A DNA stretch of 64,000 nucleotides from Corynebacterium afermentans subsp. lipophilum (lineage in GTDB: Bacteria; Actinomycetota; Actinomycetes; Mycobacteriales; Mycobacteriaceae), in assembly GCF_030408375.1 (NCBI RefSeq), contig NZ_CP046530.1, forward strand, positions 2,108,001 through 2,172,000. Direction: 5' to 3'. Both the position numbers and the translations under genes were made by a program. The notes beneath the pieces were generated by a model. The model saw only the letters and a program-made list of their open reading frames with translations. It made no database searches and was not told where the DNA came from. Positions within the stretch are counted from its first letter, which is position 1. Every line of letters begins with the position of its first letter. Shown one piece after another: positions 8,952 to 16,226 of this stretch.

Positions 8952-9188
8952 ATGGCTAACAAAATTGACTTCAGCATCATCCGCGAGCGTGCTCTGCGCA
9001 ACATCCGCGAAGACCTGCTCGTAGAGTTCGCCGGCCAGTTCGACGCGCTCGAGATCAACGACGCATTCGATGCTGTCCTGCGCACCCACCGCAACTCCGC
9101 TGTGATCGAGGACTTCATCCCCGTCCTCGTCGAGGCCGAGATGCGCGACCGTCTCCGCGACGGCGAGCTGTTCCCCTCCGCGGCATAA
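8952..9188 (+). CDS. Small helical protein, three-helix-bundle dimerization type
   Basis: A 78-aa protein with no membrane segment or signal. It looks entirely alpha-helical, with charged amphipathic stretches (IIRERALRNIREDLLVEF, FDAVLRTHRNSAVIEDFIPVLVEAEMRDRLRDG). This resembles the small actinobacterial three-helix-bundle dimerization proteins of unknown function. AAGGAGG eight bases before the ATG is one of the strongest ribosome sites in the window, so the protein may be abundant. It is monocistronic, with an inverted repeat upstream and a terminator downstream. Confidence 0.7.
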   Translation: MANKIDFSIIRERALRNIREDLLVEFAGQFDALEINDAFDAVLRTHRNSAVIEDFIPVLVEAEMRDRLRDGELFPSAA

Positions 9189-9207
9189 CACCGCATAACG
9201 CTCCACA

Positions 9208-9239
9208 CGCCCAGCCCCTTCCCAGCGGCTGGGCGTTTT
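9208..9239 (+). terminator. Intrinsic terminator of the small helical protein gene
   Basis: The nine-base arms CGCCCAGCC and GGCTGGGCG enclose a ten-base loop and are followed by TTTT. It lies 20 bases after the stop codon. Confidence 0.85.
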
Positions 9240-9240
9240 G

Positions 9241-9529
9241 CTATCTTCAAACGACACTGTCGGTAGCGGCATGCTCGCCGGCATCCAGCGAACGTCAACC
9301 CCACGTGCCCGGGGCAAAGGGCACATCATGGCGCCTTGTGGCCGTATCAGGGCTGAAGCGGTTCGATTCCGCTCACACGCACAACGCATGCGGCCTGCAC
9401 GACGCACACGGGCACGACCCCCACCACAGGGTTGCACCGAGCACCATTTACTACCGCGACGTTGGGGGTGCCGCGGGCGCAGCCGTGAGGGTTGGGAACG
9501 GGGACAGCAACGTACAAGGAGGCACACGC
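9241..9529 (+). ncRNA. Gap with a tRNA T-arm-like hairpin; possible tRNA-like leader RNA
   Basis: No gene is visible in these 289 bases. The segment 9357-9373 is a perfect T-arm: AGCGG, the seven-base loop TTCGATT, then CCGCT. Around it, TTGTG (9336-9340) can pair with CACAA (9380-9384) and GCG (9331-9333) with CGC (9385-9387). A small GCC/GGC hairpin lies inside, giving an acceptor-, D- and T-like outline without an anticodon arm. Further on, CCCCCA near 9418-9423 pairs with TGGGGG near 9463-9468. No standard tRNA can be folded here. The region leads into the DIP1984-family gene. It could be a tRNA-like RNA, an mRNA leader or a tRNA remnant. Confidence 0.4.
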
Positions 9530-9982
9530 ATGCTGCTCGCAGAGGCATTGGCGCGCCGCGCCGAGGCGCAGGACCGCCTGAACAAGCTGCAGGACCGCCT
9601 GGTCAGGGGCGCGATGATTCAGGAGGGCGACACGCCCATCGAGGATCCGGCTGCCATGCTCGAAGAGGCCGCCGGCCTACTCCAGGAGATTGAGACGCTG
9701 GTGCGCCGCATCAACCACACCAACGCCCAGACCGCCTTCGAGGGCGCCACGCTCACCGACGCCATCGCGCGACGCGACGCGCTGCTGCGCTCCCGCCGCC
9801 TCTACGCCGCCATCGCCGACGCAGGCACCATGACAGGCTCGCGCTATTCCCGCTCAGAGGTACGCTTTGTCCCCGCAGTGGACGTGAAAGCCCTGCGCGA
9901 GATGGCCGACAGTGCCGCGAAGGCGTACCGCGAGCTGGACACGAAGATCCAGCAGCTCAACTGGACAACACAGCTGCAATAA
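9530..9982 (+). CDS. DIP1984-family protein
   Basis: A 150-aa soluble, largely helical protein (LLAEALARRAEAQDRLNKLQDRLV; a conserved-looking RRINHTNAQTAFEGATLTDAIARRDALLRSR). This matches the DIP1984 family, named from Corynebacterium diphtheriae and sometimes loosely labelled septicolysin-like. Molecular function is unknown. The start is fixed by AAGGAGG seven bases upstream; longer in-frame extensions run through the tRNA-like leader and are not credible. The last 26 bases overlap the 3' end of the convergent glycosyltransferase gene. Confidence 0.75.
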   Translation: MLLAEALARRAEAQDRLNKLQDRLVRGAMIQEGDTPIEDPAAMLEEAAGLLQEIETLVRRINHTNAQTAFEGATLTDAIARRDALLRSRRLYAAIADAGTMTGSRYSRSEVRFVPAVDVKALREMADSAAKAYRELDTKIQQLNWTTQLQ

Positions 9983-11021
9983 TCCGCTCGAACTTCCGCC
10001 CGGTCTCCGCCCAGGAGAACCGCGCCGCCCACGCCCGCGCCGCAGGAGCCATTGCTTCTCGACGCCCCAAGGTCTCCCCCACAACCTCCCCAAACTCCTC
10101 ACCAGGCTGCACCAGCCTGCCGGTCTCTCGGTCGCGGATAGAGTCCGCCACCCCGCCCGCGGACGCGTAGGCCACGGTGGGCACCCCGTGCTGCGCAGCC
10201 TCGATCACCGCAATCCCCCAGCCTTCTTTGCGCGAGGGCAAAAGGTGCAGCTCAGCCCGCTCCAGCAGGGCATGCTTGTACGGCTCGGAGACGTGCCCGT
10301 GGAAGACCACCTTCTCGCCGTACGGGGCGGCGTACTCGCGCAACTGGTCCTCCCACCAGCCGGAACCGACCACGTCCAGCACAGCGCCTTCCATCCCCGC
10401 CACCGCGTCGATCGCCTCCTCGATGCGCTTGTGCGGCACCAGGCGGGAGAGGGTGACCAGGTGCAACCTTTGGTCGTCGTAAAGCACAGGCGTGTGCGCC
10501 GGAACCGGGTCGACACCGTTTTCCACGATCTCAATGTCGCTCTCGTGCACCCCGAGCGCCACCAGGTCACGCTTCGAGGCTTGCGACACCGTCACGTACT
10601 GCGCGCCCCGGTACACCCTCGGCGCCACCCGCGACTCCAAAAACCACCCCAGGCGGCGGATCAGCGGGCCCGCCACCGGCCACTGCTCCTTGTGGCAGTG
10701 GTGCGTCAGCAGCACCACGGGTTTGCGCGTGAACAGCCGCGCGAAAAACGGGATACCGTTTTGTGTGTCCACCACCACGTCCGGACGGTTGCGCCAAATG
10801 GATAGCGGCGCCGCAAGGTACACGCCGAACTTTCCCCCGGCGCGCTCGTAGCGCACCCCGTTCCTGCGAGAGCGTCTCGGCGCGTCCGTATGCTTCGCCG
10901 TCCGGTAGACCACCTCGTGGCCCTGCGCCGCCAAGTACTCCCCGACGCGTTCAAGGTAGCGCTCGGAACCTCCCCCTTGTGGGTGGGTGGAGTCGCGCCA
11001 ACACAGCAGCAAAACCTTCAC
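9957..11021 (-). CDS. GT4-family glycosyltransferase (Rv0225-like)
   Basis: A 354-aa GT-B enzyme. The N-terminal half has the Gly-rich acceptor loop PQGGGSERYLERV. The C-terminal half carries the donor-site region (SRLVPHKRIEEAIDAV) and the family E-x7-E type segment (PSRKEGWGIAVIEAAQHGVP). No signal or membrane segment is present, so it acts at the cytoplasmic face. The sugar and acceptor are unknown. The neighbouring MtrP-like gene and the mycobacterial Rv0225-Rv0224c pair suggest a shared envelope-lipid pathway. A GTG start giving MKVLLLCWRD is preferred; a GTG five codons earlier is possible. A TAGAGT box lies about 30 bases upstream. Confidence 0.82.
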   Translation of the reverse strand: MKVLLLCWRDSTHPQGGGSERYLERVGEYLAAQGHEVVYRTAKHTDAPRRSRRNGVRYERAGGKFGVYLAAPLSIWRNRPDVVVDTQNGIPFFARLFTRKPVVLLTHHCHKEQWPVAGPLIRRLGWFLESRVAPRVYRGAQYVTVSQASKRDLVALGVHESDIEIVENGVDPVPAHTPVLYDDQRLHLVTLSRLVPHKRIEEAIDAVAGMEGAVLDVVGSGWWEDQLREYAAPYGEKVVFHGHVSEPYKHALLERAELHLLPSRKEGWGIAVIEAAQHGVPTVAYASAGGVADSIRDRETGRLVQPGEEFGEVVGETLGRREAMAPAARAWAARFSWAETGRKFERIIAAVLSS

Positions 11022-11152
11022 ACGAGCACCTGGCACCGGTTTTTCATGCGCTGCACTCTAGCACGCCCGATGCCGAGTACCACCGCGTTCAACGACTACT
11101 GTCACCCATTTCCCCAGGTAGACAACGATTTCAGAAGGTGTATTCTGCGCTC

Positions 11153-11842
11153 ATGCCTACAATTGAGATTCCCGGCGTCGGCCGCTTCGGCCTCGACCAA
11201 GTCGCCGGCGCCATCGCAAGCCTGCTCGCAATCATCGGCCTCGTAGCTGGTATCGCTGTCTCGTCGAAGGGCGACGGCGGTTCGTCGCAAGGCGCAAAGC
11301 CTGCCCCCACCGTCACCGTCACCGCAACCGCCACCCCGACTGCAACACCTACGCCGTCCATCCCGCTCGGCCGCCCCGCCGCCACCGAACCGGCAACCGC
11401 GAAGGAACCTTCCCTCGCGCGCGACGAGGCACGCTTCCGCGCCGACGCCCTGGCCTACCTCTACCCCCTCGAGTCCGTGCCCGGCGCCCAGCCGCTTTCC
11501 CGCGCCAACGGCGAAAATAAACGCGCCCCCGGCTACGACTGGGCAACCGCCAAGGACGTGACCAACTCCGGTGGCAAGGCGAAAATGTTCACCTACACCA
11601 ACGACGGCACCACCCGCTTCGACGTGTACCGGCTGGACAAGGAGTTCTATGCCAACTTCAACGGCAACTTCTTCAACCTCGTGCGCGACCAGCGCTTCGC
11701 CAACCAGTCCTACGGCATCGCCTTCGACGAAAGCGGCGACTACTACTACGCCACGCTTGCCACCGAGCCGCGCCAGCGCGTGCTCACACCAGAGCAGGAG
11801 CAAACACTGCGCAAGCTCGCCCTGCAGTTGATCAAGTCCTAA
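11153..11842 (+). CDS. Membrane-anchored exported protein of unknown function
   Basis: A 229-aa protein that I do not recognise. It has a short N-terminus, one membrane helix (GAIASLLAIIGLVAGIAVS), a Pro/Thr/Ala-rich linker (about residues 40-80) and a soluble C-terminal domain of about 150 residues, likely extracytoplasmic. The end of that domain (NQSYGIAFDESGDYYYATLAT) faintly recalls the last strands of CAP/SCP domains, but no catalytic residues can be named. A TATTCT -10 box six bases before the ATG and no ribosome site indicate a leaderless mRNA. The gene lies between the GT4 gene and the MtrP-like gene. Confidence 0.65.
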   Translation: MPTIEIPGVGRFGLDQVAGAIASLLAIIGLVAGIAVSSKGDGGSSQGAKPAPTVTVTATATPTATPTPSIPLGRPAATEPATAKEPSLARDEARFRADALAYLYPLESVPGAQPLSRANGENKRAPGYDWATAKDVTNSGGKAKMFTYTNDGTTRFDVYRLDKEFYANFNGNFFNLVRDQRFANQSYGIAFDESGDYYYATLATEPRQRVLTPEQEQTLRKLALQLIKS

Positions 11843-11868
11843 CCCACGGGGTTGCTAGCATCGTCCGA

Positions 11869-12627
11869 ATGCACCACACCCGCCGGATGGCAACGCTGCG
11901 CCGCTCGCTGCGGCTGTTGCGCTCGTTTTCCTACGAGCAATTCCGTCCGCGGGTGTTTTATTCTTCCCTGGCCCGGGACACGCGCGTACTCATCGACGCC
12001 CTCTCCCACGACATCTGCCTTCCCGCCGGCACCCCGGGCCTGCGCGGCGCATCCGTGCTGGACGTCGGCGGCGGGCCAGGCTACTTCGCGGAAGCATTCG
12101 CCGACTGTTTCTACGTCGGCCTAGAGCCCAGCGTGTCCGAACTGTCCGCTGCGGGGATCACCAGCTTCGGTTCCGTGCGCGGCGACGGTGCGGCCCTGCC
12201 CTTCGCCGACGATTCCTTCGACGTGGTGTACTCCTCCAACGTCGCCGAGCACATCCCGAACTGGCAAGCCATGGGCGACGAGATGCTGCGTGTGGCCAAA
12301 CCCGGCGGGCTGGTGGTGCTCAGTTACACGGTGTGGCTCGGGCCGTTCGGCGGGCACGAGACAGGCCTGTGGCAGCACTACGTGGGCGGGGACTACGCGC
12401 GCCGTCGATACGCGAAAGTGCACGGCCGCGACCCGAAGAACATCTTCGGCGAGAGCTTGTTCGCCGTCTCCGCCCGCGAGGGCATCGCCTGGGCGGAGGC
12501 CACCGGCCAGCTCGCCGCGGCATTCCCTCGCTACCACCCGTGGTGGGCGTGGTGGCTCACCCGCGTGCCGGTCGTGCGCGAGTTCGCCGTGTCCAACCTC
12601 GTCCTCGTCCTGCGGAAAGACGGGTAG
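11869..12627 (+). CDS. mtrP: SAM-dependent methyltransferase, MtrP-like
   Basis: A 252-aa class I methyltransferase. SAM motif I is VLDVGGGPGYFAEAF, the acidic post-I position is in FYVGLEPS, and the DSFDVVYSSNVAEHI segment is typical of Methyltransf_11. The syntenic corynebacterial protein MtrP, related to Rv0224c, is needed for efficient transport of trehalose mycolates; that role is inferred here from position and family. The substrate is not known to me. TAGCAT seven bases before the ATG suggests a leaderless transcript. A strong terminator follows. Confidence 0.78.
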   Translation: MHHTRRMATLRRSLRLLRSFSYEQFRPRVFYSSLARDTRVLIDALSHDICLPAGTPGLRGASVLDVGGGPGYFAEAFADCFYVGLEPSVSELSAAGITSFGSVRGDGAALPFADDSFDVVYSSNVAEHIPNWQAMGDEMLRVAKPGGLVVLSYTVWLGPFGGHETGLWQHYVGGDYARRRYAKVHGRDPKNIFGESLFAVSAREGIAWAEATGQLAAAFPRYHPWWAWWLTRVPVVREFAVSNLVLVLRKDG

Positions 12628-12629
12628 CA

Positions 12630-12656
12630 AAAGGGCCCGCCACCGGCGGGCCCTTT
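12630..12656. terminator. Bidirectional terminator between mtrP and pckG
   Basis: The twelve-base arms AAAGGGCCCGCC and GGCGGGCCCTTT enclose a three-base loop. Both strands end in a short T run, which suits two converging genes. Confidence 0.85.
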
Positions 12657-12668
12657 CGTTGCAGCGGG

Positions 12669-14495
12669 CTACTTCGTCGCAGCCTGGACGCGCTCGTCCA
12701 GCTTCTTCAGCTGGTCGAAGATCTCCTGCGGCACGCGGGAGCCGAGGCTCTCGAGGTAGCGGCGGGAGTCGGCGACGTCTTCCTTCCACAGCTCCGGGTC
12801 TGCGGTGAGCGCCTCGTGCACGTCCTCGAGCGGGGTGTCCAGGCCGGTCAGGTCCAGGTCCTCGGCGCGGGCGGTGTAGCCGACCACGGTCTCTTCGGCG
12901 TCGACGTTGCCCTCAATGCGGTCGATAACCCACTTGAGCACGCGGGAGTTGTCGCCGAAGCCCGGCCACAGGAAGCGGTCATCGTCGCCGCGGCGGAACC
13001 AGTTGACCAGGAAGATCTCCGGCATCCGGTCACCGCCCTTTTCGCCCATGTCCAGCCAGTGCTGGAAGTAGTCGCCCACGTTGTATCCCATGAACGGCAG
13101 CATGGCCATCGGGTCGTGGCGCAGGGAGCCAACCTTGGCTTCCGCGGAGGCGGCGGTCTGGCCGGAGGAGAGCATCGCGCCGATCATGGTGCCGTGCTCC
13201 CAGTTGTACGCCTGGGTGACCAGCGGCACGGTGTCCGGGCGGCGGCCGCCGAAGAGGATGGCGTCGATCTTCACACCCTGCCAGTCGTTGAACTCCGGTG
13301 CGGCGGCCGGGCACTGCTCGATGGCCACGCAGTAGCGGGAGTTCGGGTGGGCGGCCTTGGAGGAGGACTCAGGCGTCCAGTCTTCGCCGCGCCAGTCGAT
13401 GAGGTGAGCGGGCGCCTCGCCGTCCATGCCTTCCCACCAGACGTCGCCGTCGTCGGTGAGTGCGACGTTGGTGAACAGGATGTTGCCCGGCTCCATGCTC
13501 TTCATGGCGATCGGGTTGGAGGCGTAATTGGTTCCCGGCGCGACGCCGAAGAAGCCGTTTTCCGGGTTGACGGCGTACAGCCCGTCCTCGCGCAGTTTCA
13601 TCCAGGCGATGTCGTCGCCGACAACCTCGGCCGTCCAGCCGTCCAGTGTCGGGGTGATCATGGCCAGGTTGGTCTTGCCGCAGGCGGACGGGAAGGCGGC
13701 GGCGATGTGGTACGCCTTGCCCTCCGGGGAGGTGAGCTTGAGGATGAGCATGTGCTCGGCCATCCAGCCCTCTTCTTTCGCCATCACGGTGGCGATGCGC
13801 AGGGCGTAGCACTTCTTGGCAAGGATGGCGTTGCCGCCGTAGCCGGAGCCGTAGGACCAGATCTCCTTGGTCTCCGGGAACTGGGAGATGTACTTGGTGT
13901 CGTTGCACGGCCACGCCACATCTTCCTGGCCCGGCTCGAGCGGGGCGCCGACGGAGTGGAGGCAGTGCACGAAATTCTCGCCCTCGATCTTTTCCAGGGC
14001 CTGGGTGCCCATGCGGGTCATGATGCGCATGGAGAGCACGACGTAGGCGGAGTCCGTCAGCTGGACGCCGAGCTTCGGGTCTGGGTCGGAGATAGGGCCC
14101 ATGCAGAACGGCACGACGTACATGGTGCGGCCGCGCATGGAGCCTTCGAAGTGCTCGAGCATCTCCTCTTTGAGGGCTGCCGGCTTCATCCAGTTGTTGG
14201 TCGGGCCCGCGTCTTCTTCGTTCTCGGTGGAGATGAAGGTGCGGGACTCCACACGTGCCACGTCGGACGGGTTGGAGCGGGCGAGGAAGGAGTTGGGGCG
14301 CTTTTCCTCGTTGAGCTTGATCAGGGTGCCTGAGTCGACGAGTTCGGCGGTGAGGCGGTCCCACTCTTCCTGGGAGCCGTCTGCGAAGACGACCTTGTCA
14401 GGTTGGAAAAGTTCGACCGCCTCGTTGATCCAAGCGATAAGCTTGTCGTTGTCGGTGGGGTTGGTCCCCTCCAGGCGCTTGATTTCGGCGGTCAT
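12669..14495 (-). CDS. pckG: Phosphoenolpyruvate carboxykinase (GTP)
   Basis: Converts oxaloacetate and GTP to phosphoenolpyruvate, CO2 and GDP, the entry step of gluconeogenesis in the cytoplasm. The 608-aa length fits the GTP-dependent family. The P-loop-like kinase motif is [12 protein letters not shown]. The region [14 protein letters not shown] ([15 protein letters not shown]) and the metal-site surroundings ([18 protein letters not shown] N-terminal segment) are typical. An AAGGAGT ribosome site precedes the ATG. Two copies of a CTGGTTAT-type inverted motif lie upstream, one 19 bases before the ATG, and a third copy precedes the GntR gene near 59 kb. Regulation by that GntR protein is therefore plausible. 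Confidence 0.96.
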   Translation of the reverse strand: MTAEIKRLEGTNPTDNDKLIAWINEAVELFQPDKVVFADGSQEEWDRLTAELVDSGTLIKLNEEKRPNSFLARSNPSDVARVESRTFISTENEEDAGPTNNWMKPAALKEEMLEHFEGSMRGRTMYVVPFCMGPISDPDPKLGVQLTDSAYVVLSMRIMTRMGTQALEKIEGENFVHCLHSVGAPLEPGQEDVAWPCNDTKYISQFPETKEIWSYGSGYGGNAILAKKCYALRIATVMAKEEGWMAEHMLILKLTSPEGKAYHIAAAFPSACGKTNLAMITPTLDGWTAEVVGDDIAWMKLREDGLYAVNPENGFFGVAPGTNYASNPIAMKSMEPGNILFTNVALTDDGDVWWEGMDGEAPAHLIDWRGEDWTPESSSKAAHPNSRYCVAIEQCPAAAPEFNDWQGVKIDAILFGGRRPDTVPLVTQAYNWEHGTMIGAMLSSGQTAASAEAKVGSLRHDPMAMLPFMGYNVGDYFQHWLDMGEKGGDRMPEIFLVNWFRRGDDDRFLWPGFGDNSRVLKWVIDRIEGNVDAEETVVGYTARAEDLDLTGLDTPLEDVHEALTADPELWKEDVADSRRYLESLGSRVPQEIFDQLKKLDERVQAATK

Positions 14496-14513
14496 TTACG
14501 TACTCCTTGTGTA

Positions 14514-14529
14514 ACTGGTTATGGCCAGT
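14514..14529. promoter_or_regulatory. Operator-like repeat 1 upstream of pckG
   Basis: ACTGGTTATGGCCAGT has perfect five-base outer arms. It sits directly upstream of the pckG ribosome site. Twelve of 14 core positions match the second pckG site read in reverse, and a ten-base stretch is identical to the site before the GntR gene. Confidence 0.5.
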
Positions 14530-14614
14530 GCGCGTGCGAAATTCATCGTTGTTGCGCCCCAAGAGTATCGAAACGGGCGTTCATCTGGCCAAAAGTTCCG
14601 ATCAATTCACTCGT

Positions 14615-14630
14615 ACTGGATATAACCAGC
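14615..14630. promoter_or_regulatory. Operator-like repeat 2 upstream of pckG
   Basis: ACTGGATATAACCAGC, read in reverse, gives GCTGGTTATATCCAGT. This is the same symmetric pattern as the site near the pckG ribosome site, about 100 bases away in the pckG-trmB divergent region. That spacing would allow looping or cooperative binding. Confidence 0.45.
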
Positions 14631-14768
14631 TGGCACGAGCACGACCTTTACCGGAAACGGGGGTGACGCTCTACCCCCGCCGCCCGTTCTCGGGCATTTG
14701 CTTCACGACGCCTCCGGGGGTGGACCGTGGAGCTTGCGTTTGCCCTGTTCATGTGGACAATAAACGTG

Positions 14769-15539
14769 ATGAATAATACTGAAAATCTGCGCCCGGGAAC
14801 GGGCGAATTGCCGGCGGGCCGCCCGCTGCAAACCGAGTTCGACACCGGCCTGGACTACCCGCGCCTGGGGTCTGTGACCTTCCGGCGCGGCACCCTCACC
14901 GATAACCAGGAAGCCCTGTTCGACGAGCACTGGCCGCGGCTCGGACGCGTGTTGGCGGAAGGCTCGGACGAGCGCATCGACGTCGACGAGTGGTTCGGTC
15001 GCACCGGCCACCCCACGATTGTGGAAATCGGCTCGGGCACCGGCACCTCCACCGCCGCGATGGCTCCGCTGGAGGCGGACACGAACATCATTGCTGTTGA
15101 GCTGTACAAACCGGGCCTGGCCAAACTGCTCGGATCGGTGGTGCGCGGCGGCATCGACAACATCCGCATGGTGCGCGGCGACGGCGTGGAGGTCCTGGCC
15201 CGGATGTTCGGCGAGGAGTCCCTCGACGGCGTGCGCATTTTCTTCCCGGACCCGTGGCCGAAGGCGCGCCACCACAAGCGCCGCATCATCCAGTCCGGCA
15301 CCTTGAACCTGATCGCCACCCGCTTGAAGCCGGGCGGTGTGCTGCACGTGGCCACGGACCACGCGGATTACGCGGAGTGGATCGACGAGCTGGTGAACGT
15401 GGAACCGATGCTGGAGTACAAGGGGTGGCCGTGGGAGGATGCGCCGCTGCTCACGGACCGGCAGGTGATTACTAAGTTCGAAGGCAAAGGTCTGGACAAG
15501 GATCACGTGATCCGCGAGTACCTGTGGGAGAAGAAGTAG
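14769..15539 (+). CDS. trmB: tRNA (guanine-N7-)-methyltransferase
   Basis: Methylates G46 of tRNAs using SAM. The 256-aa protein carries the SAM motif [12 protein letters not shown] and the TrmB signature [16 protein letters not shown], with a C-terminal region typical of the family ([22 protein letters not shown]). The ATG at 14769 gives a usual length; two in-frame upstream ATGs would add a hydrophobic stretch unlike the family. The next gene starts two bases after the stop, as Rv0208c-Rv0207c do in mycobacteria. Confidence 0.92.
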   Translation: MNNTENLRPGTGELPAGRPLQTEFDTGLDYPRLGSVTFRRGTLTDNQEALFDEHWPRLGRVLAEGSDERIDVDEWFGRTGHPTIVEIGSGTGTSTAAMAPLEADTNIIAVELYKPGLAKLLGSVVRGGIDNIRMVRGDGVEVLARMFGEESLDGVRIFFPDPWPKARHHKRRIIQSGTLNLIATRLKPGGVLHVATDHADYAEWIDELVNVEPMLEYKGWPWEDAPLLTDRQVITKFEGKGLDKDHVIREYLWEKK

Positions 15540-15541
15540 CC

Positions 15542-16216
15542 ATGGATCTGCAAGCGCTGTCGCACCCGTACACCCCAGGCGCACCCGCTGGCCCGGAGAG
15601 TCTGCTGCTCGTGTGGGACGCGCCGAACCTGGACATGGGCCTTGGCGCAATCCTGGGCGGGCGCCCGACTGCGGCGCACCGCCCCCGCTTCGACGCGATC
15701 GGGCGCTGGCTTATAAGCGAAGCCGAGGCCCGCGCCGACGACCTCGGCCGCGACATTGAGCCGGAGGCGACGGTGTTCACCAACGTCTCGGCGGGCGGCG
15801 CTGACTCCATCCGTCCATGGGTGGAGGCGCTGCGCAACGTCGGCTTCGCCGTGTTTGCCAAGCCGAAAAGCGACGAGGATTCGGACGTGGACCAGGACAT
15901 GCTGGCCCACATCGAGCGCCGCCGCGAGGAGGGCGTGCTCCAGGGTGTCGTAGTCGCCTCGGCGGACGGGCAGAACTTCCAGGAGCCGCTGCTCGAACTC
16001 ATCGACGCCGGCATCCCCGTCACCGTCCTCGGCTTCCACGAGCACGCTTCCTGGGCGGTGAACTCCCCGGACGTGGAATTCGTGGACTTGGAGGACATCC
16101 CGGGCGTGTTCCAGAACCCGCTGCCACGCGTGAACCTGGACCGGCTGCCGGACGGCGGCGCGTGGCTGCAGCCGTTCCGCCCGCTGCGCTCCTTGCTGCA
16201 CAACACCCGCGACTAG
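15542..16216 (+). CDS. NYN-domain protein (Rv0207c-like)
   Basis: A 224-aa soluble protein of the NYN (PIN-like nuclease) type. An early acidic motif (LLLVWDAPNLDMGL) and later acidic positions (DQDMLAHIE, VVASADGQNF) match the metal-binding pattern of these RNases. The substrate is unknown. It lies between trmB and the MmpL3 gene, an order kept in mycobacteria (Rv0208c-Rv0207c-mmpL3), so the three probably form one operon. The gap to the next gene is ten bases. Confidence 0.78.
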   Translation: MDLQALSHPYTPGAPAGPESLLLVWDAPNLDMGLGAILGGRPTAAHRPRFDAIGRWLISEAEARADDLGRDIEPEATVFTNVSAGGADSIRPWVEALRNVGFAVFAKPKSDEDSDVDQDMLAHIERRREEGVLQGVVVASADGQNFQEPLLELIDAGIPVTVLGFHEHASWAVNSPDVEFVDLEDIPGVFQNPLPRVNLDRLPDGGAWLQPFRPLRSLLHNTRD

Positions 16217-16226
16217 GAGGCCGGAG

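Noticed and set aside
9357..9380. Complete tRNA or tmRNA gene
   Set aside because: Only the T-arm is convincing. No seven-base acceptor partner for CACACGC lies about 48 bases upstream, and no anticodon arm or tag-peptide frame fits.
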